Positions 12,181 to 25,500 of a stretch of 64,000 bases of DNA are shown one piece after another (within the stretch, counting starts at the first letter, position 1; each line of letters begins with the position of its first letter). The translations under genes were made by a program, and so were the position numbers. The notes under the pieces were generated by a model, which was not told the origin of the DNA, searched no databases, and was given only the letters and a program-made list of their open reading frames with translations. This DNA is from Carposina sasakii (lineage: Eukaryota > Arthropoda > Insecta > Lepidoptera > Carposinidae), in assembly GCA_014607495.2 (NCBI GenBank), contig CP053162.1:868001-932000 (forward strand), in the 5' to 3' direction.

Positions 12181-12844
12181 TATATGAATCATCACGATAT
12201 GGTATGACAGGTTGTATTTAAGGTTAAAGGTTAAACCCTCAGATAAATTACTTATATACAATTAAACCGCAACATACACAAGAGGAATAGTTTGCGTTTG
12301 CAGACTTTGCAGTCATAGAACTATAATTATATCTTCTTCATCAAACACATCTAAATCCTCATAATCATTGCAAACTTTTACTTTATTTAATTTGGCTGTA
12401 TAAGTGTATATTGTGTCTAGTCTAGTCTTCATTCATTTGAACATTTAAAAAACTACGCTGTTGTCGTTGTTGTTGAATAGAGGTGTGTCGTTATCAGGGA
12501 TTTGGTATCTCCTCTTAGGTCGTTATGGCTTTATTCGACAACGAAACTAAACCGTTTGTTGTTAGCGAACAACGTTATGAAAACTATTAATTAACTAGCG
12601 CTTACTGAGAAGTTGTGGAGTTTAATGTTATTGCTCTTTCTATAGTTATTATTAGTTATAATAACGTGCTCGTTGCAACTTATACTCGTACGTACTCGTA
12701 CGTATTTGCAAAATTACTGACCGCTAACTATCTACGTTACATAGCGCCCATAGCTATCTTACCCTAACCTATGTTGAACTAATGAAACGAAATTGCGGGC
12801 GGGCGCGCCCGCGCTTGAATGACCCTCAGAAGAATGATATGACA

Positions 12845-13435
12845 CTTTTTTTATACGTTTGGCTTAAGACTTCGCTAGAAAACGGGAGCTAAAGATAGTT
12901 TAGTAACTATCTACGTTACATAGCGCCCAAGCTATGGAGATTGTTGAATGACCCTCAGGAATGTGTTCGGCGGGAAAAGCTGGAAGGGAGCGGGTGTAAT
13001 TTCTTGTGAAAATCAAAATTTATTTGTAAATGGCTTGCATGTGTCCGTAAAGTGATTTTTTTTTCTCTTTATTTTTTTTAAGCTTTTATCGCACAGTGAA
13101 AATGTCAGCTTCGTCTTACATATTTTTTGGTAGATAAGTAATATTTTGTTTACTTGTTATGTGAATCTAGTGCGTGTGCATGGTTTTATATGCAGGTAAG
13201 CTGAGTAAAACTTTAGTCGGAATACGATCTCTACATGGGCTCATGTAAGTTGTTTCTGCAATTATTTTTGATTTTTACTAATTTTAAACTCGTTCTTGAG
13301 GATTTTTCCGACGTTTCCACTCATCATCATTGTCATTCATCATAAATTCAGAATACATTTTACTAAACAATGATTAGGCTGTATGGGCTTAGTTCCCCTT
13401 GCCTTTCCTTCGGGATAAACTAAAAAAAAAAAAAA
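12845..13435 (+). mobile_element. Poly(A)-tailed retroposon, longer copy
   Basis: 591 bp ending in a 13-base A run after 'cgggataaacta' and flanked by the 9-bp direct repeat GATATGACA (12836-12844 and 13436-13444). Its last 470 bp match 37183-37593, which has its own 12-bp target duplication, so the shorter copy is 5'-truncated. No ORF of note; it is a LINE tail, SINE or retroposed noncoding RNA. Confidence 0.75.
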
Positions 13436-13527
13436 GATATGACAGTTGTTTGGTCATTATTGTTATGTTTGTTGATTTATGAATTATTCCACTTATAAAT
13501 TTCTAGAAAAAGAGACATTCGCAGAAT

Positions 13528-16500
13528 ATGTCTCAACAATCAATCGCCGAGAATAGCAAATACATATTAGAGTGCGTAAGAACAAAAACACAAGTATAAC
13601 CTCTTCATTTGGTTGGTTGTTTCTCTTCTCATAGATCCTTTCCTTTTTCAGCTTATTTTCAGAGCAAACTGTTGATTCACAGAGTTTAGAATCAATATGT
13701 GCACAAGTACAAAAGAGATTCCCAAAATCGGAAAACTTCAATCGTAAGTAACTTTTCTACTTTTTTTAGTTTTACTTTTTCTAGCGTCCGCATTTTCGTT
13801 CATGTAAACTAAAAACGATTGAATTTCTAAATAAATTATAACCCACGTATTTTTCAGATGCATAAGCTACAAACTTATCAACATACATAGAATCGCGCCT
13901 CTATCCTTTACGGGGTAGGCAGAGCACCAAGGGCCGATAGAACCACATGGTGCCACTTCTGACCAATTATGAGGGTATAGTTAAGATGTACAAGAAACTT
14001 ATCAAGTTTCATCAAAATCTGTTCTATGGTGTGTGAAGGAGCAACAGAATTTGTATATGTTCATTATAATTTAGTCAATTTATAAGTATATTTCTGGCAT
14101 TTACAAGGAGGGAGTGTTGAGAAGGGAGAGACACATAATATCTGCTCATCCAATAAACAACCAGCATACTAGAAAAATAATCTATTTTACAAAATTCTCC
14201 TGTCACATTATTTGTCACCAAACTCCTCCAAAACAACTTGACAGATAAAAAAAAATTTGAAAGTATATTCAGTAGATACGAAAATCGGTTGTAAACAATT
14301 TTTCATACCCTTTCTGGAGTTGCGGGCAACAGCTAGTAATTTATAATAACATCTTCCAGTATGCCTGCTCCTAGCGTCACTGGTGACAGGGGGTGACCTC
14401 TCCCTCCCGGGACAGCGGGTGGTGGCGCTCGCCCTCCTCTACGATATCTACAAGGGGGAGAACCCCTTCAGCCCCCTCTTCCTCCACCTGCTGGAGAACA
14501 AGCCGGGCCTGCTGCCGCTGGCTCCACAAGAGAGACTGTTTATAGCACAGCTTCATGGATTCCTGCCTGTTAATATTAAAGATGTAGGTATTGTTTGCGT
14601 AATCATTATAGAAGATTGTTGAAAAGGTAGATTTGGATGATTCTTGTGAAGTTCATGCTACTTTTGTCACAATATACAGGGTGTAACAAAAGGGGTATGT
14701 TAAGCGAGAAGCTATGTAAATAGCCCACTAAAAGGAACCTATGTACAAAATTTCAGACTCGAAATCACATGTTTAATTTTGCAGCTTGTATGGAGAATTT
14801 CCAATGTGATTTCGAGTCTCAAATTTTGGAAATAGGTTCTCTATAATGTTTTTTTTACATAGCTTTTCGCTTAACATACCCTTTCTGTTACATCCTGTAT
14901 ATATTACCTGAGAAGGGTTGGCGTCAGGCAGGCAGCTGGCCGTTAAACGAACACCAAAACTTTGGCAATAGTGAGTTGAGTGAGCCGACCCCATTTACAA
15001 TGGCAGGAAGATGATGATTTATTTTATTTATTTACCAAATAATGATACATGTAGGTACCTATACAGGGTTAATTTTAATACATCAATAACCTCGCAAGAC
15101 TAGTTAGCTACCATCATAAACAACAACATTTGTTCTATGAGTTTTGATAATTTGTCACATTTTACTTCCATACAAAAATAAATATGAATTTAATATTACC
15201 TCTGAGTGTTCTTATGTCTGTACATAATACTGAGGCGCGCGCGATCGCGGGCGTCAACCTTTTCTTATACCTACGAATGGAACATAGACTTACAAATGTC
15301 AAGATAGTACAATAAAAGCTTGGAAAATCATTTTTAAATAATGTATTGAATTATGATAAAACTTGTAGAACAAATGGTATTGTTTATGATTTTAGCTATC
15401 TAGTCCTGCGACGTTATTGATGTTTTAAAATTAACCCTGTATATTCAAATAAGGGGTAGGGACATGATATAGTTCATTTCACAGCTGCAAAGATCCTTCA
15501 TGAATATTTTTATCCACAACAGATGGTGAATGTATACAGGGTGTAACAAAAAGGGTATGTTAAGCGAAAAGCTATGTAAATAGCCCACTGTAGAGAACCT
15601 ATCCACAAAATTTGAGACCCGAAATCACATGTTTATTTTTCCCGATAGTATGGAAATTTTTTAAATATCTCAGGAATTTTCATACAATCTTGAAAAATAA
15701 AAATGTGATTTCGAGTCTTAAATTTTGGAAATAGGTTCTCTATAGTGGGCTCTTTACATAGCTTTTCGCTTAACATACCCTTTCTGTTACACCCTGTATA
15801 AGTAAGGCTGGTTGTAAGGCTTCTATAACCTTTTTCTACCCAGTTAGTTAGAATGAATAAATAACAGTAATTAGTTACATGTGCCTATGTATGTACTGAG
15901 GTAGTTAAGATGTGACTAAACATTGCAGCTATTTACCTACTTAAAACTCAATACAATCTCTGGGCAAACACTTTAGTGAGACTTTAATCAGTTGGGCGAT
16001 TTATAAATAATAGTTCTCAATTCACATAAGCATTTCACTATTTGTTATAATAAATGGCGAGAATTATGAGTTATTAGGATTATTTCTTTTGACAACCAAT
16101 TGGTGTAGTTGGTAGTTACCCTCCCCCTCATTACGTAAAAGCAATAGCAAAGCCGAAGCAAAGCGATAGCGAAAATTGTACAATATTCGCCTTGAAATGT
16201 CAAAGTTCCTTTGTAATTCACATTCATACGTAATACGAATTCGACAAGCAATCAGCCATTTTTGTACAATTTTCGCTATCGCTTTGCGTTTGCTAGTTAG
16301 GTAATAAGGGGGCCTGCCAGCCGCGGCATAGGTCCTAGGTTTGAATCCCAACCGGTGCAGACATTGATATGATGAACATCTTTGTTTGTTTCCAAGTCAT
16401 GGATGTTTCTATATTTATCTATGTACTAGTCACTAGTGGATTAGATTAGGACTGCCCAACTGACAACTCAAAAACAACAAAGCGCCGGGCGACGATGGAA

Positions 16501-19500
16501 TTACATCAGAGCTTCTAAGAGCGGGTGGAACTCCGGTACTGAAGGTCCTCCAGAGGCTCTTCAATTCCGTCCTGCTCGAAGACGTAGCGCCGGAAGCATG
16601 GAGCAGAAGTGTGGTGGTGCTGTTTTTTAAAAAAGGCGATAAAGCCTTGCTGAAGAACTATAGACCCATCGCGCTTTTGAGCCATGTCTACAAGTTGTTT
16701 TCAAGGGTAATCACGAATCGTCTTGCTCGCAGGTTTGATGACTTCCAGCCTCCCGAACAAGCCGGTTTCCGAAAAGGGTTTAGTACCATAGACCATATCC
16801 ACACGCTACGGCAGATTATACAGGTTTAGAGGTAACAGAATATTAAAATGTGTGATACACTGTATTTACCCTAATAAATAAAAATAAATAAATAAAAATA
16901 CAAAAAACGGAAAAGAGTATAATCGGCCACTATGCCTAGCGTTCGTGGACTTTGAGAAGGCCTTTGATTCGATCGAGACATGGGCAGTGCTGCAGTCTCT
17001 CCAGAGGTGCCATATTGACCATCGATATATCGAAGTGCTGAAGTGTTTATACAGTAATACCACCATGTCGGTACGAGTACAGGAGCGGAGCACTGAGCCG
17101 ATTTCATTGCAGAGGGGAGTGAGACAAGGAGATGTTATTTCTCCGAAGCTCTTCACCAATGCAGTGGAAGACGCCTTTAAGCTTCTCGAATGGAAAGGAC
17201 TCGGCATCAATATCAATGGCGAATACATCACTCACCTTCGGTTCGCAGACGACATCGTGGTCATGGCAGAATCGCTAAAGGATCTAAGCATAATGCTAGA
17301 TGGCCTCAATCGAGTCTCCCAACAGGTGGGCCTAAAGATAACATGGACGAGACGAAGATCATCTTGAACGTCCATGTGTCGCCCGCTCCTGTACTGGTTG
17401 GTAGCTCGATGCTCGAAGTTGTTGACGAGTATGTTTACCTGGGACAGACGGTCAAACTAGTTTGACAAGGAGGTAAATCGGCGAATCCAACTCGGCTGGG
17501 CAGCGTTCGGGAAACTACGAAGCTTATTTGTTTCCAAGATACCCCAGTCCTTAAAGACGAAGGTATTCAACCAGTTCGTGCTGCCGGTGATGACCTACGG
17601 TGCCGAGACGTGGTCTCTAACTATTTGCCTCATAAAGAAGCTCAGGATCCCATAGCGAGCGATGAAGAGAGCTATGCTTGGGATCTCTCTGCGTGATCGA
17701 ATCAGAAATGAGGAGATCCGCAGACGTACAAAGATCACCGACATAGCTCAACGGTCCAGCAAGCTGAAGTGGCAATGGGCAGGGCACATAGCTCGAAGAA
17801 CTGATGGCCGATGGAGTCGGAAAGTTCTAGAGTGGATACCACGTTTCGGTGAGCGCAGCGTGGAAAGGCCACCCGCGAGGTGGACGGACGACCTGGCCAA
17901 GCTCGCGGGCGTCGGTTGGATTGCAGAAAAAACAAAATGTCGGAATTATCCAGAATGAAAACATTTTCCCGGGACAAAAAGTAGCCTATATGTTAAGTGG
18001 GACCTGTGACAATATATTCCTGAAAACTGCATCAAATCGATTCAGCTGTTTCTGAGATTAGCGTGCACAAACATCGGTCCTTTACAATTTTATTATATCT
18101 ATAGAATTGATAGATTTGTATGCCGTTACTTAGTATCCACAACACAAGACCTTAGGGGTCTTTAGTGTGGGATTAGGTTAATGTGTGAAATGTAAGGTGA
18201 GACACCACAATAAGCAATGTATAGGTACAGTAAGATCTCACCTCTCTAGAAACAATCCTATAAATTGTTCATTGGTAACCCCCAGGTACTTAAAAAGTCA
18301 GCAAAGCAGGTGATGCTAACAGAGGTGTCTCCAAAAGACCTGGAGTTTGACTACTCCTCGCTGCAAGGCATCGTGGCAGACCGGCTCGCGGAGATGAGTT
18401 CTATGGCCAGAGCCACTGCACCAGCGCTTATTCCTCTTGGAGATGGGTAAGGATATTATTTTTTGTTTACACTGAATTTTTAAGATGTATGTAGTAAGAC
18501 TAGGTTCACATGGCATTGTCCTGTGCTTTTTTACAGTATATGTATAGGTATGTCTTAACGATAAATAGTGGCACATACAACATGCATAGGGCATTCGCCC
18601 GCGTGTTCCGACATGGCGCCGTTCGTATGCCGTCGCAGCCATTTCTGTACGCTGCCGTTCCGGCCTTTCGGTGGAAATATACCTATTATAACCATTTTGT
18701 AGGTGTTTTATAGGGCTAGCACGAAAAACTAGCGAGAAGGTAACGTAAAGTCAACGCGGCCATTTTGTGTAACAGGAGTCCGCCAAACCGCATGGCGATG
18801 AAGGAGTTACTCGAAGCGCTAATGTCCAACAAGTGCAGTCCTCTGCGTCGCACGCTGCAGGCGCAGGGTCCTGTGCCGCCGCCGCCCCGGGCGGGCGAGC
18901 CGCACCGAGAGGTACACTAGTGTAGTTATATGTCCAAAACCGCATACATAGCTACTTATTTACTAGTAGTAGTTACTTGGAAGTAGGATTTTAAAAGGAA
19001 AGCGCTTCCGGCCCCAACTGCCCCCCTAGCATGACCGTGACACATCGTGGATATCGTATCGTCTCTATACAAAATTCAACATGGCGGCTATACAGGGTGT
19101 TTTTTTGTGGCCACCTTTAACGAAGGGTACGTTTCTATCATGAAATAAAGTAAGTTTATGCCAAAAAAAATGCTGGGAAAAAAAATTTTTTTTTTTGAAA
19201 AAAAATTTTAAATTCCTTGATCTGCGAAATTTATAGTGTCTAGTGTTTATGTTAGTTTTTTTAAGACAGATATTAATTATTTTTCGTGAAAAAATCTGCT
19301 ACGCGCGTCATGTGCATTTAGCAGAAAAACGCAGTCTATTTACTCAACTTTGGACCCTAATTTTTGGAAACCAGCACTTCCCAGGTATGCTTCCATGGAG
19401 AAAAATGATCTATGATGAGGAGATTCCGTAGTTTTCGGGAACGTGCGACAAAAATCACCCTGTATTTCTAGACATTAAATTGTAAATAGACTTATCATAG

Positions 19501-22500
19501 GTTTCCAGGTCATGCTACTTGTGCCACTAATTATTGTTTGGCCCATGCGAAACTTGATAACGCTTTCTATTGGATGGTTCTGTCTGCGTCCTATAGATGG
19601 CTCGGTTATTTACTCGAGTCCTAACATAAAGATTAATTTGCAGGGTGTGTGGAAAAACCTGGTGAACCGAGGCATGTACGTGCCTATGTACGACATCGAT
19701 ACTGATGGCCTTGTGGGACTCAAGCCGGAGAAGAAGGCACATCATAACAAAGTTACAAAGGTTAGTCTGAATACCCGAAGGTGACTATACTCATCGCAAA
19801 ATAGCAAAGCGACCGTTTTGACAGTTCACGCCCATAAATATTTCTAGTGCGGGCATTGCACTGATCGTGCAAAGCTGGCCCCCTAATACGAACATACATA
19901 TAATCACGCATTTTTCATTACGGGATGGCAGAGCACCAAGGGCCCACTCGGCTAAGTGCTGTGCATACTTCTGACCAATTTTTTCATATTGCCAACAGAA
20001 TATTAATAATCGGTTAGTAGGAAGGTGGTCAGCCCATCGCCTAAATAAATCGATCAAGACCCTTTATCCCATACTGAAAACTAGCTAATAGGATGCCCGG
20101 GAAACAGTAGCGTAAATGTTATTTCAGACTATAATATAACCTTTTTTCATATTGCCAACAGAATATTAATAATCGGTTAAGGAAAAAAATAGCAATCGAT
20201 CAAGCGATAGCGAAAATTTACAATATTCACCTTGAAAACTGTCAAAGTTCTAATAGGATAAATTCAGTTTTTAGCGTAAATGTTATTTCAGACTATAGCA
20301 TATAACAGCTTTTTTTGATCTAGATTTCAGCCTGATTCGTCAAGCTGTTACTGCTAGTTAGTTAAAGGGGGGGGGGGGTCCCTAGTCTAACAAAAATTTA
20401 TCCATCCATACAAACTTTTTATTACGATGATCGATGTAAACTTACATGGCCTAAAATGATATATGAGAAAAAATTTCAAATCAGAACTTTAATCAGCGCA
20501 ATGCACTTTACCCAATACATATTCATGCAGACAAAATTTTTGTCTGTTTGTTTGTGCACTCATGCTCAAACGGCTGAATCGATTTATCGTGAGTATCGAG
20601 TATTCAGTCGAATATATTGGAAAGGTCCCACTACATCACTAGGCTACTTTTTAGGTCGCGAAGACAAATGTCAAAACGGGCCTTTTATCCCGGATAATTG
20701 CGACATTTTGAGTTTTTTCTGTAGTATGGGGGCATTGCACCCGTGCAAAGCCGGAGCGGGGCGTCCCTAGTTTTACACATAAACCTTCCTCTTGAATTAC
20801 TATCTATTAAAAATATATAAAAAAACGCATCAAAATCCATTACGCATTGTTTTAAATGTATTGATTGTACAGGAAGAATACTTCTTTCACAAGTTATGTG
20901 CCGGATATACGTATACGTATCCACGGATATCCGTAGAAAGAAGAAAGATCCGTAATGGTTACTTTTTGCATTGATAGATCATAGGTCTAAAGATTGAATT
21001 AAAGAAACATAGATTTGAAGGATTATTATAATAGAAAGAGCTCCTGTATTTTCACACAGACTTTGCACTACAACGCAAAGATGGCTAACCTCCGATGAGA
21101 TCGGACGTCATGGTCGGAAGAAGGCCTGAAGGATTATTTATCATAATCTCGATGCTTAACTCATGTTACTATGTAATTTAACTAAGTAACACCTCATCCA
21201 GGAAGAGAAGAAAGACAAGGAGAAGCCCGCCCCCGCCTCGCCGCCCGCGCGCCCCGCGTCCCCCCCGTCCCCCCCGGCGCCCCCGTCCCCCCCCGCGCCC
21301 CCGCCGGAAGCCGCCGCCCTCACGCGGCTGGCGCTGCGGGGGGCCCTCAGCGTGACGCAGCAGCAGGCGCTGCTGGCGCTGCTGGACGCCGAGCCGGGGC
21401 TGGCGCTGCAAGTCGGACTGGCTCCTGCGCAGGTATAGCTTTTCATACCCCCTTTTGTTACATCCTGTATAATAAACACATAAGCGGTGATAGCCCAGTG
21501 GTTAAGACGTGCACCTTCCAAGCGGGAGGCGTAAGTTCGATCCCAGTCACGGGCCTGTACCAATTAATTTATTTCATGTACAGATTTTAATGTTGTAAAA
21601 TTGTCACTTAGCTCGTGCCTCGGAAAGCACGTAAAACCGTTGGTCCTGCGTCTGATCTCTCTCCGGTCGTGTCGGCTTTCCGTCCCATCGGACTATGAGA
21701 GTGAGGGAATAGAGAGTGCATCTGTGTTTGCGCACACACTTGTGCACTATAATATCTCCTGCGTACCTGACCAATCTCCGTAGAGATTGGTCGCCTTGGC
21801 CGAAACACAGTCGGAGATCTATAATACCACCTATATAATAATCCGAGAGTGCGAGCGAGATAACAGTCTATGCGTCACGACAACCCTATAATTCTGATAA
21901 GGAGGAGGGGCCTCAACGGACAGTCACTCGGCGCCCGAGCATTGAAATGGCTGCGGCAAGCGCTAATACAAATGAAAGTCAAACAAATAACATCTTGTCT
22001 TTCTCTGAGATGGTCAAAACAAATAATAGAGAGTGGACAAAACAAAAAAGAAACGAGGAATGGATTCTAGTAGAAAATCAGAGACGGAGAAATCGTTTTA
22101 TTAGCCAGAGAGGGAGTGCAGCAGTGGAATTAGAAGGAAAAGACTTTCTTTTTAAAGCGGCGGACACTAAGGTGCCTTTGTTTATATCCAATGTACACAA
22201 GGATGTCGTGGAGCAAGATATCATTAAGTATATATTTGAAAAGACACAAGAAAAGGTTACATTGGTAAAAAAAATTAACATGAAACGAGATAGGGACTAC
22301 AATGCCTTTAAGCTATTTGTAACCAAATACAAACTCAGCATGTTCTTAGATGATAAGATGTGGCCGTCAGGCATCAGTTTTAGGCGTTTCGTAAATCTAC
22401 AACATGATAAACAAAACAAAACATAGCTTTGTTAGTTTTAACTGTCAGAATGTCAAGAGATCAAAAGAATGTATTAGAGATTTATGTCAAACAAGTGACT

Positions 22501-25500
22501 TAGTGGCATTACAAGAAACATGGCTGATGAACCATGAGATACCTTTTCTATCCACAATTGACGACGAATACGGGTTTACAGGCACATCGGCAATGGATTC
22601 TACCAAAATTCTACATGGAAGACCATATGGAGGCGTAGCACTACTATGGAGGAAAGGTGTTTTTAGAAATGTGACTGTTATCGAGTGCAATAGTGAGCGT
22701 ATATGTGCGATAAGGATAACTGTATGTGATAGTCATATCGCACCTTCGGTGCAACAAAGCCACAACGAGTCAATTTGTAATTTGTAAAATGTGGCTTTGT
22801 TGCACCGAAGGTGCGATATGTTGGTTTTCAGTGTTTATATGCCGACGGACTGCAAGGACAACCTCTGTGAGTTTACGCAGATATTGGGTAAGCTTTCCGC
22901 TATTATTGAGTGTGCCGACGTACAATCGGTTTATATACTTGGCGATTTTAATGCACACCCATATGCAGACTTTGGCAGGGAATTATTTAATTTTTGTACA
23001 GAGCAACAATTATTGTGTGCGGACATAATAAAACTTGGCGAAACATCCGATTCAGTGACTTTTGTAAGCGATATTAACGGCAGTAGGCGTTGGCTTGACC
23101 ACATAGTGGTAACGGAGTCAGCCTGGCGGACCGTCGGCAACATAGAAATTCGATCCGACGTTTACTGGTCGGATCATTTCCCTATTGTAATGGAATGTAA
23201 CCTAAATTTAACTGAATGTAGGCTAGTGCAAGGGCCCATTTGCACCCAAAATGTACATAACAAAATTGCGTGGAAGCAAAGGGGGGCGCATCAGGTCTTA
23301 CGATATACAGAATTGTGCAATAGCAAACTTAAGGATATAATCTTTCCTGAGCAAATGCGCGACTGCTGTAATAACCTATGTCTTAGTGAAGATCATAAAG
23401 TGATGATAAATGATCTATATTGTAGTGTAGTGACTATATTGAGTGAGGCGGCTGTATCGACCTGTGTGTCTCATGCCGGTAGAAGTCGGAAACGATATGT
23501 GACGGGCTGGAACAAACATGTAAAGGATGCTCACATGGAGGCTAGACTTCATTTTCATACATGGGTGTCCTCTGGGAAACCGTTGGATGGGTGGATATAC
23601 AACAAAATGAGGGAGTCAAAAAAAATATTTAAATCTAAATTGAAATGGTGCCAAAATAATCAGGACAAAATAAGAATGGATATATTATCCACATTGCATA
23701 TGAATAACAAGTTTGGTTCATTTTGGAAGCAAACTAAGAAAATGGAGACGAAGTCTGGACTCCCTGAGAGTATCGATGGTGTGTCAGGGGAGGAGGAGAT
23801 TGCCAACGTATTTAGGAACTATTTTAAGGTTGAGCCTGTGATAAGGTCTAGGGTACAAAGTGGGCATGTCGGAATCTGTCGTGAGCTGGAAATGGACCCT
23901 CCTATAATGTTCTCAGCGAAAGAGGTGCACGCAGTAATTAAAAACATGAAGAGGGGAAAGTCGCCGGGGCACGACAGCTTAAGTATAGAACATCTGCAAC
24001 ATGCAGGCACTCACCTGGCCCGAGTCTTAAGTATGCTATTCAATATTTGCGTAAGGCACTCTTATCTTCCTGATGCAATGATTAGAACAACTGTTGTTCC
24101 TGTTATTAAAAACGGGACGGGGAATGCCTCGGACAAAAGTAACTATAGACCTATTTCTCTTGCAACGGTGATTTCAAAGGTGCTGGACGGTTTACTCGAA
24201 GTACACCTGGATAAGTATATCTCATTGCACGATGCGCAATTTGGCTTTAGAGCGGGGCTATCTACTGAAAGCGCAATCATGTGTCTTAAGGAAACCGTGC
24301 AGTACTACGCCGTTAGGAAGACACCTGTTTATGCATGCTTCCTTGACTTATCCAAGGCATTCGATCTGGTCTGTTATGATAAACTCTGGGAAAAGTTACA
24401 TAATGCTAATGTACCCGGGGACCTGGTGGCTCTCTTTAGATACTGGTATGAGAATCAAACCAATCATGTAAGGTGGGCAGGTACCTACTCCGATGTGTAC
24501 AGGTTGGAGTGCGGTGTGAGACAGGGTGGTTTGACCTCACCTAAGCTTTTCAACCTGTATATTAACGAGCTAGTTGAGGGACTGAGCAAGACAGAAATAG
24601 GTTGCTCGATTGATGGTACCATCATAAACAACCTAAGTTATGCGGATGACATGGTCTTGCTCAGTCCATCAATAGGTGCGCTGAGGAGGCTGCTCTATAT
24701 GTGTGAGGCTTTTGCTGACGTTAACGGACTTAGATACAATGCAAGGAAAAGCGAGTTAATGGTCTTTAAGGCTGGGTCTAAAGTTCCAACATTTGTACCA
24801 CCTGTCCTGTTGAATAGAACTCCCTTAGTAAGAGTATCGAGTTTTAAGTATCTAGGTCACGTGGTAACTGATCAGCTGAAAGATAATTTGGATATGGACC
24901 GGGAGCGGAGGGCGCTGGCGGTTAGATGTAATATGTTGGCCCGCAGGTTTGCTCGGTGTACGGCGCCTGTCAAGATTACTTTATTTAAGGCGTATTGCCA
25001 GACGTTTTACGCTGGCAGTCTGTGGGCTGACTATACGCAGAAAGCCTATGGCGCCCTACGAGTACAATATAACAATGCCTTCAGGGTGATGTTGGGGCTG
25101 CCGCGCTATTGTAGCGCATCGGGCATGTTCGCGGCGGCGCAAGTCGATGATTTCTACTGCATAATGCGCCGCCGTACGGCAGCTACGGTCCGTCGATTGC
25201 GCGCCAGTCCCAATAGCATCTTGAAGGTATTTTCAGACAGAGTAGACTGCGCACTGATGAAACATTGGACATCTCTGCATATGCCCACACCTTTTGGGAT
25301 ATCAGTCTTATGACATGCACGACCGCCCATTGCTCAGATTGTCGGCTCTTCTTGAATTATATCTGTGTATCCTATTTAGTTGATGTTGTTTTTCTTTTTT
25401 GTACTATATACTAACATAAAATTTAAGTTTTTGTAATACTAACACTATGGGCACAAGCCTGAAATAAAAAGATTTTATTTTATTTTATTTTAATATGCAT

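Larger units (their letters stand above)
15907..20910 (+). repeat. Duplicated block, copy 1 (partner 58388-62661)
   Basis: From 'aagatgtgac' to 'ccggatatac' this 5.0-kb stretch matches 58388-62661 (4.27 kb) nearly base for base over most of its length, including CNOT11 exons 4-6 and the same RTE fragment with the same internal insertion. Copy 1 has an extra MITE (19093-19462) and extra, repetitive sequence near 19890-20330. Copy 2 has small deletions, for example about 20 bases near 59500. In the coding exons only one silent change was seen (GCA to GCT in exon 4). Confidence 0.95.
21850..25491 (+). mobile_element. Nearly full-length LINE (two ORFs, ATTTT-rich tail)
   Basis: A non-LTR retrotransposon with ORF1 (21947-22426), ORF2 (22404-25313) and a tail 'gaaataaaaagattttattt' followed by ATTTT repeats. 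The left boundary is approximate: it follows the SINE, and no target duplication was confirmed. A truncated, inverted relative with the same tail lies at 39488-39760. It sits in CNOT11 intron 7 in the sense orientation. Confidence 0.85.

Noticed and set aside
13493..13741. 82-codon minus-strand ORF
   Set aside because: It is antisense to CNOT11 exons 1 and 2, whose splice phases and alignment are coherent.
16461..17935. Reverse transcriptase as a host gene
   Set aside because: It is a broken RTE-type LINE with stops, an internal insertion and a matching copy in the duplicated block.
21156..21563. 135-codon minus-strand ORF, Gly/Ala/Arg-rich
   Set aside because: It is the reverse strand of the GC-rich CNOT11 exon 7 and its SINE neighbour.
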